Positions 10,802-23,020 of a stretch of 35,854 nucleotides of DNA are shown here, in pieces. Source of the stretch: Gonium pectorale (lineage: Eukaryota > Chlorophyta > Chlorophyceae > Chlamydomonadales > Volvocaceae). A model generated the notes under the pieces. It searched no databases and was not told where the DNA came from. It worked only from the letters and a program-made list of their open reading frames with translations. The stretch is taken from assembly GCA_001584585.1 (NCBI GenBank), contig LSYV01000017.1, positions 1,125,334 through 1,161,187 on the forward strand, read 5' to 3'. The position numbers were made by a program, and so were the translations under genes. The stretch's first letter is position 1. The number at the start of each line of letters is the position of its first letter.

Positions 10802-13572
10802 CTACCGCCGTGACCCATGCTGGGACACCGACGTCCGCCCACCGGCAGCTGCGGCGCCGGCAGCCACGCCGTTCTCCACGGATTTCCGCCGCGCCGCCGC
10901 GTTAGTAGTCGGTGCACTGTTCTCGTTTGTGGTGCGGTACCCACCACTGGCGGACGTGTGGTTGCTGTGCCCAGCGCCCTGCGACGCACCACCGCTCTGG
11001 TGGTAGCCACCGCTGGCGCTGTGGCTGGTGCCTACGGCGGAGGAGGGCGTGGGCGCTGCGGCGCGCGCCGCCGCCAGCGCCGCCTCGCGTTCCTTCATCT
11101 GCTTCACCACCTCCTTCTTCTTCTTGAGGATCTCCCCATACAGGCGCTCTCTGCGTAAAACAACGACGGAGTTATCGAAAAACGTGGCCACTATCGCGCC
11201 TGGCTGTGGAGTTGTGAACTATCATAAGCGCTTGAAGCCCGCTAAGAGTGGCACAGGCATCGCTGTATGACGAATAAGATTCGTGACTACAGTACCGACA
11301 GCCTTAGTATGCCAGGAGAGGCCAACATCTTAGCGAAGCCCTCCAGTCCTCTGCACGAACCTGTACTCCGAGACGGTGTACTTGGTGTTGTCCGAGATGG
11401 GCAGCACAATGATGCGATGGCACACCGGCTCATCGGCCGGGTTGTGAAATTGCGCTACGTAGGGGTGCCTCAGCGCTGCCTCCGCGCTCAGCCGGCTGTG
11501 TGGGTTGAAGACGAGGAGCTTCCTGCGGATATATTTAACTAGGTAATTATGCAATAGACGGAAGTGCAATACCGGTAGCGGTACGTGAGAAGGAACACGC
11601 ACATGCCTTTTCTGTAGCAAAATGAGGTACAATGGCGGTCGCACCTGAGCAGGTCCAGCGCCTCCGGGCTGGCGTTAGGCAGCAGCTCAGCACCGCGGCG
11701 GCCGCCCACAACGGAGCACGAGTCCATCATCGTGGCCGCGAACGGCGAGTCGATGGCCGCGATGTCGGACGGCGAGGGGCGGCCGCAGAACTCAACGATG
11801 CGGTCAAGCTGGTTCATGGTCGAGCTGCCCGGGAAGAGCGGCTTGCCGAGCAGCAGCTCGCCTAGGATGCAGCCTGGAGAGGACAAGGGAGGCTAGGTCA
11901 TGCGCTCGTAAAGACCTCTGAAGCTCTTTGCATGGCATTGAGGCAGATATTGGACAGGGATCTGCTGAATAGAACCACAAGAAGTTGCTGCGGTCCAATG
12001 TCTCCCTGTTCCACGCTCCGTTGTGCCTCAGGGACCACCTGCTGCTGCCATCCATGCCAACCCTCCCAGCAACGCTACGCACCGCTGCTCCACATGTCGA
12101 CGCCGAACGTGTACTTGGTGGAGCCCAGGAGGATCTCCGGCGCGCGGTACCAGCGCGTCGCTACATAGTCCGTCAAGATCGGGTTTTGCCCATCCGCCGC
12201 GTTCAGCTGGCTTACGCTGCGGGCTAGACCGAAGTCCGCCAGCTTGACGGCGCAGTCCGAGTTGAGCAGCAGGTTTGACGGCTGCGGCGACAATGTCACA
12301 ACAGGGAAAGCGACGTCAACTCCTTGCGTTATTGGGACGCCCACATGGCACGCTGTATAGACTGGGAACTCGCACGGCCGGGCACTACACGCTCCAAGGT
12401 GCTGGCGACCTTGGGCCCCTTGATACACCTTACGATGGTAACAGTTGGTGCCCACGGGCACGGCATGCCGGGTTGACTTAGACAACATGGGAGCCCTTAC
12501 TTATGGAGTCGTGCAGATTCACTCTTGCGGAGCATTCTGCTATAACCAACTTCAACCCTGGAGCGCCCCGCATCCCGAGCCTACAACGCCGGCATCCTAG
12601 CGCAGGGCGCACCTTGATATCTCGGTGCAGGAGCTCCCCCGAGTGCATGTACTTGAGCGCTTTGAAGAGCTGGTACATGATGTACTGCTTGTGCACCTCC
12701 TCAAGGATGTTCGCGCGGATGACCGCGTGCAGGTCCGTCTGGGTTCATACCATGTTGGGCATGATCACAATAGGGGCAGGCGTTAGGGACGAGCGTTGTT
12801 TTTCAGTCTAGTCGTGCGGGGCACTCCATGCACGCAACCTTTTGGCCAACGGGCAGCAGGGCATTCACATGAAAACGGCGATACGACAGCCAATTCAGTA
12901 CTGGCCCAAGACCAGGGTTACATTCCCTCCCTTCCAGATTGACCGAAATGCGCTCCATGCCGACTAGCAGCTGCCGGCAGGAGTGTCTCCGATTCGCTGC
13001 CCAGAAGCACTCGGCAAAGCCGGACACACCTCCATGTACTCGAACACCAGGTACAAGTCCCGGTCATTCTCCGCTTTCAGGACGTTCAGGAGCCTATGTG
13101 ATCAGGGGAGCTTAATGAGGATGCAATGGAAGCAATTGGTACACCCGCTGCTGCCAAACACAGCGACACCCCGCACCGGATGATGTTGTCGTGGGAGTTG
13201 AGGTCCTGGAGGAACATGACCTCCCGGAAGGTTCGCTGCATTAACAAAATTGGCAAGTTAGCCCGGGGGAGAGCGGCGGGGGCTTCCAAAATGCGGATGC
13301 CCGGCACGCTGCGGCCATTACCTGTGCGTCTGTCGCGTTTTGAAACGCGTCGAAAATCTTCTTCAGCGCAACGACCTCGCGCGTCTTCCTGTCAACTGCC
13401 TTCCACACGACGCCATACGCCTGCCAAGAAGCGCGCCGGAAGGGGTGTCTAGGAGTCTGCAGAGGTTGACCCGAGGTCGACGCCCCGGCAGGGGCCGCCT
13501 TACCCCTTTGCCAAGCTTCTGCTGTATCTCATACTTCTTCAAAATGTGCTTGTCGACCTCCTCCTCGGTCAT
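10802..13572 (-). CDS. MAPK15/ERK7-like protein kinase, 9 exons, 451 aa
   Basis: Ser/Thr kinase of the ERK7/ERK8 (MAPK15) branch, which in other eukaryotes acts at basal bodies and cilia. Exons: 13572-13504, 13420-13322, 13235-13177, 13093-13030, 12738-12613, 12281-12083, 11873-11645, 11522-11361, 11150-10802; all GT-AG and in frame. The protein opens [20 protein letters not shown] and then has the glycine loop GKGAYGVV, catalytic Lys 43 (ALKKIFDAF), alphaC Glu 61, HRDIKPSN (135 on), DFG (155-157), activation motif TDY (176-178) and [29 protein letters not shown] is the hallmark of this subfamily. After the kinase domain (to about 304) comes [20 protein letters not shown], then a Lys/Glu helix and a Ser/Gly/Ala/Asn-rich disordered tail. 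TDY rather than the TEY of human MAPK15 is notable. The start is chosen because the exon begins at the normal family N-terminus. It is divergent from LCMT1. Confidence 0.93.
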
Positions 13573-14056
13573 GGTGCACTCGGGAGCTATCGGGCTGTTA
13601 GGGTGCTTAATTAACTGAACACTACGAGCGGCGCCTTCACGCTACACAGCGGAGGCCTCTGGACAGAGGCAGCACCGGGAATCCGTACGCTCGTCCTGGT
13701 GCCTGCACAGAGCTGATGCTCTCAAGAGCAGAAATGACAAGACCCGATCAGCTGTCCCGATAGACATTCTCGACGTACTCCTGTACCTGACAGCGTGTTT
13801 TGTAGTTCAACACACAGCAGTCTTCTTTAGGAGCGTCTAAAAGCGATAGCCGTCCATCTGAATTGGGATTCCGACGTGTTAGCACGTCCCTCGACACTGT
13901 CTTCCGGTCCCGTGGCCACACCCACACGGCACGATTGCGCTCGACGGCGCCCGTGGCGACTTTCACACGTTCAATACCAGAGGTGGCCATGCCCTTTGTA
14001 CGCCTCTCCTGAGTTAGAGCTGGGTGGGGTACACGGACGTGGGGCGTGTCGGCGCC
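13573..14056. promoter_or_regulatory. Divergent upstream region of kinase and LCMT1 genes
   Basis: These 484 bases separate the start codons of the minus-strand kinase and the plus-strand methyltransferase, so both promoters and both 5' untranslated regions must fit here. I see no clear TATA box or repeated operator-like motif. A bidirectional promoter is therefore an inference from spacing alone. Confidence 0.5.
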
Positions 14057-17000
14057 ATGCTGCGCTCCGTGGAGGGTAGCGACATCAACGTGCAAGGAAC
14101 CAACGACGATGCCCAGATCAGCAAACTGTAAGTACAATACTAGCCTCCTCCGCTCCCTGCCACCCCCGCTCCCAACACTCCCCTCTTATTGTGACATGTC
14201 TACTGTATGGCCCATATCCCCACAACGGTCATATGCGGCTGCAGATCGTGCTCTAAGGCAGGCTACTTCCGTGATGAGTTTATTCAGTATTTCGTGAAGA
14301 GGGCGTCACGGCGGTCGCCACTCATCAACCGGGGTCAGTCAAAGGGGGCATCTGGCTTGGGGCGCGGCCAAAAGAGCGCAATCGAACTTGAACTGCGCTG
14401 CCCCGGCGGCCTTATGATATACAATCTGCTCCGCTAACGCAATGTCCTATTTGGCCGCTTTATTACGCTCCAGGCTATTATAGCCGCCATGCCGCGCTGC
14501 GGCAGCTGCTCAACAGCTTCCTGGCAACGGCTGCGCGGGCGGCCGCCGGCGACCGCCAGCCGCCGCAGCTGTTGGCGCTCGGGGCGGGTTTCGATACCAC
14601 CTGGTTCCAGCTTGCGCGCGACGCGGGAGGCCGTGCGCCGTACCGCTGCCTGGAGGTTGACTTCAAGGAGGTGAGGCGGTCGGCGTTCACGTATTCAACG
14701 GCTGCTGACCTCAGTAGCGCTGTTGGCTGTTGGCTGTTGCTGGCAGCACGGGCAGTGACAGTGATGATGGAAAGAACATGGTAGCGAGACTGAGTGCCCC
14801 GAGCGGCTGCTGCGTTGCGGCACTGCCGCCGATGCAAGTGAATGCGAGGGACTTCCCACTCACGTGATGCCCACGTCCCACAAGACTTATGAAAGGGCCG
14901 AGAGCACATGCAGCCTGGCCTGCTGCCAACTGCTCATGAGCCCACGCCCCGCACGACCCGCCCTCCTTCCGCCAGGTGACACAGCGGAAGGCCGCCATCA
15001 TCGCCAAGGAGCCGCAGCTGCACTCCCTGCTGCGCCAGCCGCCGGACAACGCCCCGCAGGCAGATGGAGGGCAGCAGCAGCAGCAGCAGTCGGAGCAGCC
15101 CGCGCCGTCGTCAGACTCCGGGCCGGGGCGACCTGACGGCCCACGGCCGGAGGCAGGGTCCGCAGGGGCTGGGGCTGCGACGCACGGCGTGGAGATAGAT
15201 CCGGGGAAGGGCCAGATCCTGAGCCCGATGTACTGCCTGGTCCCCGTGGACCTACGGGACATCGACGCCTTGGATCGGGCCGTACAGCTGGCAGGCTGGG
15301 ACCGAAGGTACGGACCCGTGGGTCAGGATCGTAGGATGTCGGTAGATGCGATTGTGAACTGCCGCGGCTGGACTACCCAATTGCGTAATGCCCTGGGGCC
15401 CGCGTTGTCGGTGTCAAAGCGTTGGGCTGGACTGTAAAGCCCCGTCAAATCTCAACTTGCAATATGGCTCACTCATCACCTTGCACCACCGCCCCGCGCT
15501 CCGTCCGCCATTGCCGAACACTTGCGACCTCACCTTTTGTCCGAAGGCCTTGTATGCGACGCCAGTAAATATTGTGTCCGCGCGCGCATGGCCCGTGATT
15601 GTCGTGCGCTCGCTCAGACAGTTCCTTTCCCTCCTTAAGTATAAGACCACAAGCCGCCCCAACCGCTACCCACCCACCCCCCCGACCGCCACACGCTGCC
15701 TTCCCCAAACCCCAGCGCGCCCACCTACGTGCTATCTGAGTGCGTGCTCGTGTACATGGAGCCGCAGCACAGCACAGCGGTGGCGCGGTGGGCGGCGGGC
15801 GCCTTCCCGAACGCGGCCATGGTCATCTACGAGCAGGTGGGCCGCGCCATGTGCGGCTGGTGGGCGACGAGCTGGGCAGGCGGTTGGTGCGTTGATACCG
15901 GTATGTGGCTGCCGGACGTGTTGAGGCTGCTTGAGGATGGTGCTGGGGTACAGGGCGGTTTCATGCAGAGTCGAATCGGCTTCAGCGGACAGTCTCTCCA
16001 GACGTGCCCCGGCCTAATCGTGCCTACGGAGCCGGAAGAAAACGGGGCGGCCGTGTTCGCTCGTGCTCCGCAGATCCGGCCTGACGATGCCTTTGGTCGG
16101 CAGATGGTGAGCAACCTGGAGATGCGGGGCTGCCCGCTCAAGGGCCTGCCCGCCACGCCCACGCTGGAGGCGCACCGGGCAAGGTGAGAGGCTCCGCGAG
16201 GTCTGGGCATTGGGATGGTCAAAGAGCACGGTGACTCGGGTATAACGCGCCGTCGTCGCTGAATACGGTACTCATATCGCCGGTCGTTTCCGATGTGGGT
16301 GTGTTCACAAGTGTGGGGTCGCGTGTGAGGGGGCGCGGTCGGGGCGGTCGCGTGAGGGGTGCGTAGGGTCAGGGCCTGGGCGGGGAGCAGTACAGCTTGT
16401 GAGCGGGGGTGTTTGAAGGATGATGCGGTGCACCTGGTCCGCGCCACCTATGCCCCCAGCTACATAGACACCTGTCAACTGCCAACTCCACTACCCAGGC
16501 TGACGGGCGCGGGCTGGTCCTGGGCGGACGCGCGCGACATGGACGAGCTGTACCGCACCTTCGTCGACGTGGCCGACCGGGCGCGTGCGGAGCGGCTGGA
16601 GCTTTTCGATGAGCTGGAGGAGTGGCACATGATCCAGGTGGGGTGCGAGCTGAGTATTTTGCGGATCCAACACAGCTGGAGGCAAGGGCCGTAAGATGCG
16701 TTCCGCACCCTGCACAGAGCAGATCTCACTAGTCCAGCAGGCAGGGTCCAGCGAAGCAAATCGACGCGTTTTCATGCCGCTGCCCCCGTAGCCTCGATCG
16801 GCATCCCGGGCACTGCGCTGCGGTGCGGGTTTACCGCGCTGCGCCGTCATGTGCGTCTACCCTTCAAAAGAATGCGGAGTGTTCGTTGCGGAGTGTCCCC
16901 CAATGCCCCTCTGCATGGCGGGCCGTCGTTACGGACTGCAGCCGCAAGCTCGAGCCAGCCAGCAGCTGGCAAGGGTTTGGGCCAGGGACGGGCTAGGGAC

Positions 17001-17223
17001 GGCACCGGGGGCGGGACCTGGCTGTTCTAACGCCCGCGCCAGCTTGGTTGCTTACTGCCTCTCACCCGCGCCTGCCGACCCGCTCGGAATTTCCGCTGCT
17101 CAGGAGCACTACTGCATCGCGGTGGGCCGGAACGACGCCGCAGGGTGGCTGGCGGGCTTTGGTTTCGGGGAGCGGCCGGCGGAGGCGGCGCGGCCCATGG
17201 CCCGGCTGCCTCTGGTGGACTAG
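14057..17223 (+). CDS. LCMT1: Leucine carboxyl methyltransferase 1 (PP2A methyltransferase), 8 exons, 392 aa
   Basis: Uses S-adenosylmethionine to methylate the C-terminal leucine carboxylate of the PP2A catalytic subunit, which controls holoenzyme assembly in the cytosol. Exons: 14057-14127, 14245-14333, 14474-14670, 14976-15307, 15716-15836, 16074-16183, 16499-16637, 17104-17223; every junction is GT-AG and in frame. Order of landmarks: GYFRDEFIQYFVKR, then PLINRGYYSRHAAL, the SAM-binding LALGAGFDTT (G90, G92, D94), LEVDFKE (114-119), LVPVDLRDI, LSECVLVYM (236-244), VIYEQ, FGRQMVSNLEMRGCPLKG, GWSWADARDMDELY, and a final GFGF region. The length is slightly above that of human LCMT1 because of a Gln/Pro/Gly-rich insert with six consecutive Gln at about 145-190. 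The start is the Met immediately before a short acidic leader typical of the family. It is convergent with the MYND gene. Confidence 0.93.
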
Positions 17224-18273
17224 CAAGTGCTGTGGAGACCGGAGCGAGGCCGCCAGTTCGGGCAGAGGAATGTTGGACTTAGTAGTTTGCGGGGTTCGCA
17301 GGCTGGCACCGGGCGGTGACGGGCGTGAGGGGGATGGAGGCGCCAGCTGGAGGCGGCGAGGACTTCCCTGGGTGATGTTCCATCAAAGGTGTTGACTGCA
17401 ACGTCGTCCTAGACCGACAGACAACAGGGCGTGCACTGCACTGCGCTTTGCAGATGGCAAAGTATGGGCTGCGTAGGCAAGTCGGACTGTTGAGCAGGAC
17501 AACAGCATTTCAATTTCCAGCTGGCAAAGGTAGCCGCGCGACATTGCTTGCGCACAGGGACAGAAGCAGCATGTCGTACCGACACACAGTCGTACACGCC
17601 CATGTGCACCCCACCCCACCCCCAGCTGCCTGGCTCAAACCGTAGGCGCAGCGGTGCCTCTCCGAGCTCGCTCGACCCAACGTGAGCGGTGCCGACGCCC
17701 GCATACGGCCAGCACGCCCACGAGCACGCCCCACGGGTGCGGCAACTGGGCCCGGGCAAGCGTGTTGCGTCCGATGACCGACTTGATTGACGTTCGGCCC
17801 ACGGCCGTTCCTGAGCAGCGTCAGCCGCGGCGCCTTTCCCCTACCCTAGCCGCCGCCCTGCCCAAGACCCTGACTGAGCCCTAGCAAAGTGGGCCGCAGA
17901 GGCTTGCTCTTGGAGATTGGGGATCTAGCTTGGCCACAAGACCCAGCAGAAGGCGATGCCGCATGGCTGCCCGCATCACAAGGTCGGGCTTAACGGCTGA
18001 CACCGGCTTTGACCCGTGCTCCAAACGTGGCTCCAAAGCTGAGCCCAAGCTCTGTCAGCGCACACTTCAGCTCTTCAGCAGAACCACTGCGGCTTGCGAG
18101 GGCGTACATATGTTCTGCCTTTACCAGTCCACAGCAAACCGACAAGGACCGCCATTTATCGTGCAGCGTTCATAGATTGCTTCAAGAGCTGCTACCGCAG
18201 GCCTGCCGCGCGCCATCGGATCAAGGGCGGGCTCTGCGTCGCCCTGCCCATGCGCCCCAGCAGCCAAAGTCCT
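17224..18273. other. Convergent 3' intergenic region
   Basis: About 1 kb lies between the stop codons of LCMT1 (plus) and the MYND protein (minus). It should hold the two 3' untranslated regions. I found no TGTAA near the LCMT1 stop and no open frame with recognisable content. Confidence 0.45.
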
Positions 18274-21200
18274 TCAAGCGCCCCCGCCTCGGCCAGCGCC
18301 CTCGCCCGCGCCGCCTCCACACTCGGCGCCGTGCCCCGCGCGCCAGTGCGCCCGCTGGCACTCGGCGGAACAGTACCAAGCCAACCCGCAGCCGCCGCAC
18401 CGCCGCTGGCCGCCGCCGCGGCCGCCAAGTCCGCGTCGCTGTCTAGTGTGAGGTTGGTACAGCGCGGGTTGGAGCAGGCCGGCGGCAGCCCCGCGGCCGC
18501 CTCGCCCGGGGACAGCAGCGCCGCCGCCGCTAGCGTGAGGCTCGCCACGCTGTTGTGCGCCAGCGCCGGGCCCACAATCCACGGGGTGATGGGAACTTCG
18601 CCGTCTTCAATGCAGAGGCAGCGCAGCACGGAGATCACGTGAGCCGTATGCTGCACGAGGCCGGGATTGCCGTGGAGTATTCCATAGAAGAAGCAGCCCG
18701 CGTCATCGACCACGCTACGGGCCTGGCGCTCCAATGCCGCGGCGTCGGCGGCGAAAGCGCTGGCGTCGGCAGCGCCCGCAGCGGGACGGCCGCCGCCGCC
18801 AGCCCGGCCTTCTCCGGTGCGTCTGCCGCTTACGCTCAGGCCGCCGCTGCCACCGGCCGCGCCTCCACCGCCTCTGACGCCTCCGCCACCCCCGTCCGGA
18901 GCCGCCAGAGCCCGCAGCTCCGCCCGAAGCAGCTCCGGCTCCGCCAGCACGGCGGCGAGCAGGCAGTTGACGAACATCGCAACCCCACTGAGGCTCCACG
19001 CCATTGTCCGCGCGTTGCGGAGCATCATACCAAGCACCTTGATCATGCCACTGCCGCCGCCGCCGCTGGAGCGCAGCCACCGCCGCCAGCTCTCGGCCGC
19101 GGTTGGCGCCGCTGCCGCTGCCTCGGTCCCGGCAGAGGCGGTAGCGGCCTCGACGGCTGCGCGCGCTGCCGGAGCGGCGGCGGCGGCCGCGGTCCCGGAG
19201 GAGCTGGCGGAAGCGCCGATGCTGGCGATGGAGGCGGTGGACGCCCACAGGGGCGGCCGGACTTGCTCTGGGTCCGCGGCGTTGAGAAACGCCATGGCTC
19301 CTAGGACCGTTAGGATGTTCTGCGCCAAAGAATACAGCGACACGTCATAACCCGGCAACCGCGGCGCCAGCAGCGCAGCGCGCGCCAGCGGCGGCAGCCA
19401 GCGCTGCAGCATGATGGACAGCAGTTGCCGCAGCTGCGGCCGCGTGGCAGGCGGCGCGGTGGCGGTGGCGGTGGCGGGCCCCTCGGAGGCGGGGGGTTCA
19501 GTGACCCGCGGGTCAGCCAGCAACGCTTCCAGCACCCAGCCCATGTTCACGGCCAACGCCTGCATGCAGCGGCAGGCGTCCGCGTCCTCGACCTCCATGC
19601 GCAGCGCATGGTCGTACAAGGCCCCCTGGGCGTCGCCGCCCAGGCGCTGCCATGCCAGCGGCTGCACGCCGCCCCGCCTCCCCGCCACCTGCGCCGCCGC
19701 CGCCACCTGCGCCGCCGTCCGCTCGGCCTTGCCGACCTCCACCTCGGCCTCCTCCACGCAGCGGCTCAGCAGCTTGGCCAGCGTGGCGATCCAGGACGCC
19801 ACCTGGTCGGGCGGCCCGAAGGCCATCATGTGCTGCAGGAAGCTGGGCTGGTGGGCCAGCGCGGGCAGCAGCATGCCGGCCGCCATCTTGATGTCGTCCG
19901 GGTCGTCGGAGCGGCCCAGGAAGCGGCTGCACCGCTCCACCGCCGCCACCAGCCCGGCGGAAAAGGCGGCGGCGACGCTGGCGGAGGGCGCGGCGGACGC
20001 GAGGGAGGCTGCGGGGGGGAGGGACGGAGGAGGGGGCTCGGACGACTGACCCGTTCGGCAAGGGCCCACCCGCAGCTCTCACCCGTCGCTTCCATGTCAG
20101 GGACCACCAGCATGTGCGCCGCGCGCCGGCAAAGGGTCCCGCGTGTGCCCAGCAGGTCAGTGTTCACTGCCACTGGCGCCGCGTCCACCCGGAGCACCCG
20201 CGCCACCGCCTCCCAGTACTCGGCGGGCAACACCGGCTGCGGCTCCCCCTCCGGCTCCGGATATGAATCTAGATCCGCAGTGCCAGCCGCTGCCGCTAGT
20301 CGCCGCCGCCGCTGCTGCGACTGCGACAGCGGGCCCAGCAGCAGCCCCCGGGCGACCCCCAGCGCCCGCACCGCCACGTGCCAGGCGACCGCGGAGCGAA
20401 GGAGCGCGGGGCGCCGCTGCTGTGCCCGGGACTGCCGCCGTCCGGCGCCGGCGGCATCGGCACCTGCGCCTGCCTGCTGGCCGGAGGCGATGGCCAGGTC
20501 CGCGATGCGCATGCAAAGGCGGTGCGCTGCGCGGGGCCCCAGAATGAAGGACCACCCTCCGCCGCCGCCGTCACCAGCCCCACGGCCGCCGACACCGCGG
20601 CCGTCACCGCTGTCGGCGCCGGCGCCTTGTCCAGAAGGCGGCTGCTGCGCCCCGCCCCCGTCCAGCTGCGCCTCGAGCATGGTCAGCAGCGTATCAATGA
20701 ACACCACCTCCGGATCCCTGCCACCATAGTGCGACGGGCCGCCGCTGTCACGCCCCTGGGGGCGCCTGAGTGTCGCCGCCGCCGCCAGCTCTGTGGGCAT
20801 GCCGAACGTGCCCTTGCCGTCGGCGCCGCCGCCGAAGCCCGCCGCCGCCAGCGTGGTGACGGCGTTTGCCACCGCCAGGTACTGCACGCAGGGACCCCAC
20901 GGCGGCGGCGGCACGTCCGGGCGGCTGTCCGGAGTGCCTGGCACGCCCAGGGACGTGCCCGCGGAGCGGATGAAGGCGCTGTCCAGCATGTGCAGCATGT
21001 GGTTGAGGGCGACCGAGAGGTTGCAAAGCGCCTCCCTGTCAATAGCCACCGGTCGACCACGGCCGCCGGCCGCTGCTGCCGGCCGCCGGCCGGTCCAAGC
21101 GGGGTCGCTGCCCGTGGGGCTGTGGCGCAGGAGCAGCAGCAGCAGTAGTCGGGCGCCGTGCTCCATGACCTGGCTGTCGTGCAACTCAGCGACCAGCCGC

Positions 21201-22226
21201 CGGTACAGCTGGCGGCCGCCGTCTCGGTGGCGCTGCGCCGCCACGGCTGCTGATGCCGCCGCGGCCGCTGCCCGGCTGCTGTCGGTGGCGGCGGCGCCGC
21301 CGCCGTCCGCCAGGTCCTCGGCTTTCGCGTGTGCCTGTTGGATGTACAACACAAAGATCATGACGAGGTAAGCCGCGTCCAGGAGCGGCGTGTACTTGCT
21401 GCGAGCCGCCGCCACCTCCTCCTGGCTGCTCCAACCCCGCCACGGCGCCGCCGCCGCTGCTCCGGATGACGTGCTACCGCCGCCGCCGCTGCTGCTACGG
21501 CGTACGGCGGCAGCGGCAGCGGCAGCGCCGATAGCTGCCGCGGGCTGGGCTGTTCCCTCCAGTGGAGCCGCCGCCGCTGCCAGCACGCCGCTGTAGCAGC
21601 GGAGGGTGCCCATCTGGAGGAGAGCCGATAGGACGCGCTCTGCGGCCTCCAGCACCGACGGCCGCACCGACTCCGCATTATCCGCGATCACACTGAGGCT
21701 CACAGTAAAGAGCCGGGCGGCGCTTTCCCACAACCTCCGGCGCAGCTCAGCGCCGCTGCCCTCCTCCCCCTCCCCCTCCCCCTCGTCCTGGTCCTCTTTC
21801 CCCACCCCCTGCTCCGCATGCTGTCGCTGATCGCCGTCACAGATTATGCCCTTGCCGTGCGCTACGAGCTGCAGTAAAGGGCCCCCGACGCTGCTGGGCA
21901 GTAGCAGCTCGGTGGCGATGTCGACGAGCGAAGCCGTGCCGCCGTCCACGAACTTCCGTAGGAAAGTCTCCAGGACATCGATGCTCTCCGACACACAGCC
22001 GGCGTCGGGGGTGCGCCCGGAGGCCTGTCGGTAGCTTGAAAGCACGCGGGGCACGGCCGCCGCGATCGCGGCCAGAGCAATCTGTAGGGTCCACCAAAAC
22101 GGTAAGAGTTGCTTTGAAAGCCATGTGGTTGTTGGCACCGTTAGCGGAGCGTGACGCCGCAAGGTGCTCTCGGTAAACGTTTGGGCTTACCCGGTCCGAG
22201 GCAGCCGCAGCACGCCGCGGCGGCAT
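18274..22226 (-). CDS. Large low-complexity protein with C-terminal MYND zinc finger; frameshifted near the end
   Basis: MYND-finger protein of the large volvocine family; its molecular role is unknown and the finger is probably for protein binding. Exon 1 22226-22191 (12 codons), exon 2 22081-20083 and exon 3 from 20008; both introns (GTAAGC...CTACAG and GTGAGA...CCGCAG) keep frame. Most of the roughly 1,256 residues are helical Ala/Leu stretches broken by Gly, Ser and Pro runs, without a family I recognise. The MYND finger starts with ACSNPRCTNL (about residue 1190), but its second half (CGGCGLAWYCSAEC, then HWRAGHGAEC) lies in another frame. The switch needs one extra base within the GC-triplet run at about 18403-18431; the second frame stops cleanly at 18274 soon after the finger. 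Uncorrected, translation would run on to 18192. The cause may be an assembly indel or real decay. Short upstream exons cannot be excluded. Confidence 0.75.
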
Positions 22227-22983
22227 GACGACGTTAGGAGACAGTCATCCAGCGTGGGATGAGGCGCTTGTGTCCGGTGTGCCCTGAGCCTTGGACAGAG
22301 GAACAAGGCTGACGTCAACCGCAAGTCGTGCGGATATGATCCTATATGATTGTCCACAGTCCTGAGTGATTAACAAACCGAGGCGCACAACACAGCAGCA
22401 AACGGCGATAGGTAACCACGCGACCGCCCCCGTTTGCAACACGAGTGCAACATGGCAATCTTCGCTCATTGCAGCTCATTACTGTTAGGCCGTTTTAACG
22501 AGCGGTTTAATAAAGCCTGCTTGGAACTCAACGCGGCCTACAGTAGCTACTTGTGCGCCCCACGACGCAGGAGTAGCAGACAGAAATATGTGGATAAGAA
22601 GATAACGATTCGTGCCATTGGGTCGCTCCAATGCTTGGGGGACCAATAAAGTTGCGGCGGGATGCAAGCTCACAAGTGGCCCGTGGGTCGCCGCGCCCTA
22701 TGCTGCACCATGAGCTCCAACTCCGACGCTGAGCCCAGGGGCGGGGGCACCCACCACGAAACTCAAGCACAAAGATGCAGGTTCCCATCCCACGCAGGGA
22801 GGGCGCCGGGCGGGAGTAAATCGCGACAGTAGGGCAAACCATACAGCAAACCTGAGCTTTCCAGCGGGCCGGCTCCCCCTGGAGTGTTAAGCCGCGCGCC
22901 GTTAGGATAGTGAGAGATTGAGGACTCTGGCATGAAATCGACTCGGCCCGCAGATAAAAATTTTGATAGCGATGCTGTGGTCC

Positions 22984-23020
22984 GCGCTCCAGGGGAGAGC
23001 GGTGCTCCAGGGGGGAGCAG
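22984..23020. repeat. Tandem near-duplicate 18-19 bp unit
   Basis: GCGCTCCAGGGGAGAGCG is followed directly by GTGCTCCAGGGGGGAGCAG. The two units share a GCTCCAGGGG core and each is itself partly palindromic (GCTCC...GGAGC in the second). The position is mid-way in the divergent upstream region. It could be a binding-site pair or chance in GC-rich DNA. Confidence 0.5.

Noticed and set aside
19425..20729. Long plus-strand open frame (434 codons) opposite the MYND gene
   Set aside because: It mirrors the GC-triplet composition of the real minus-strand exons, has no domain, and is rich in Arg, Gly, Pro and His as expected for an antisense shadow.
20683..21354. Minus-strand 223-codon open frame inside the MYND gene
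   Set aside because: It overlaps the main frame out of phase and is composed of low-complexity Arg/Ala/Thr; the main frame is continuous and spliced at both ends.
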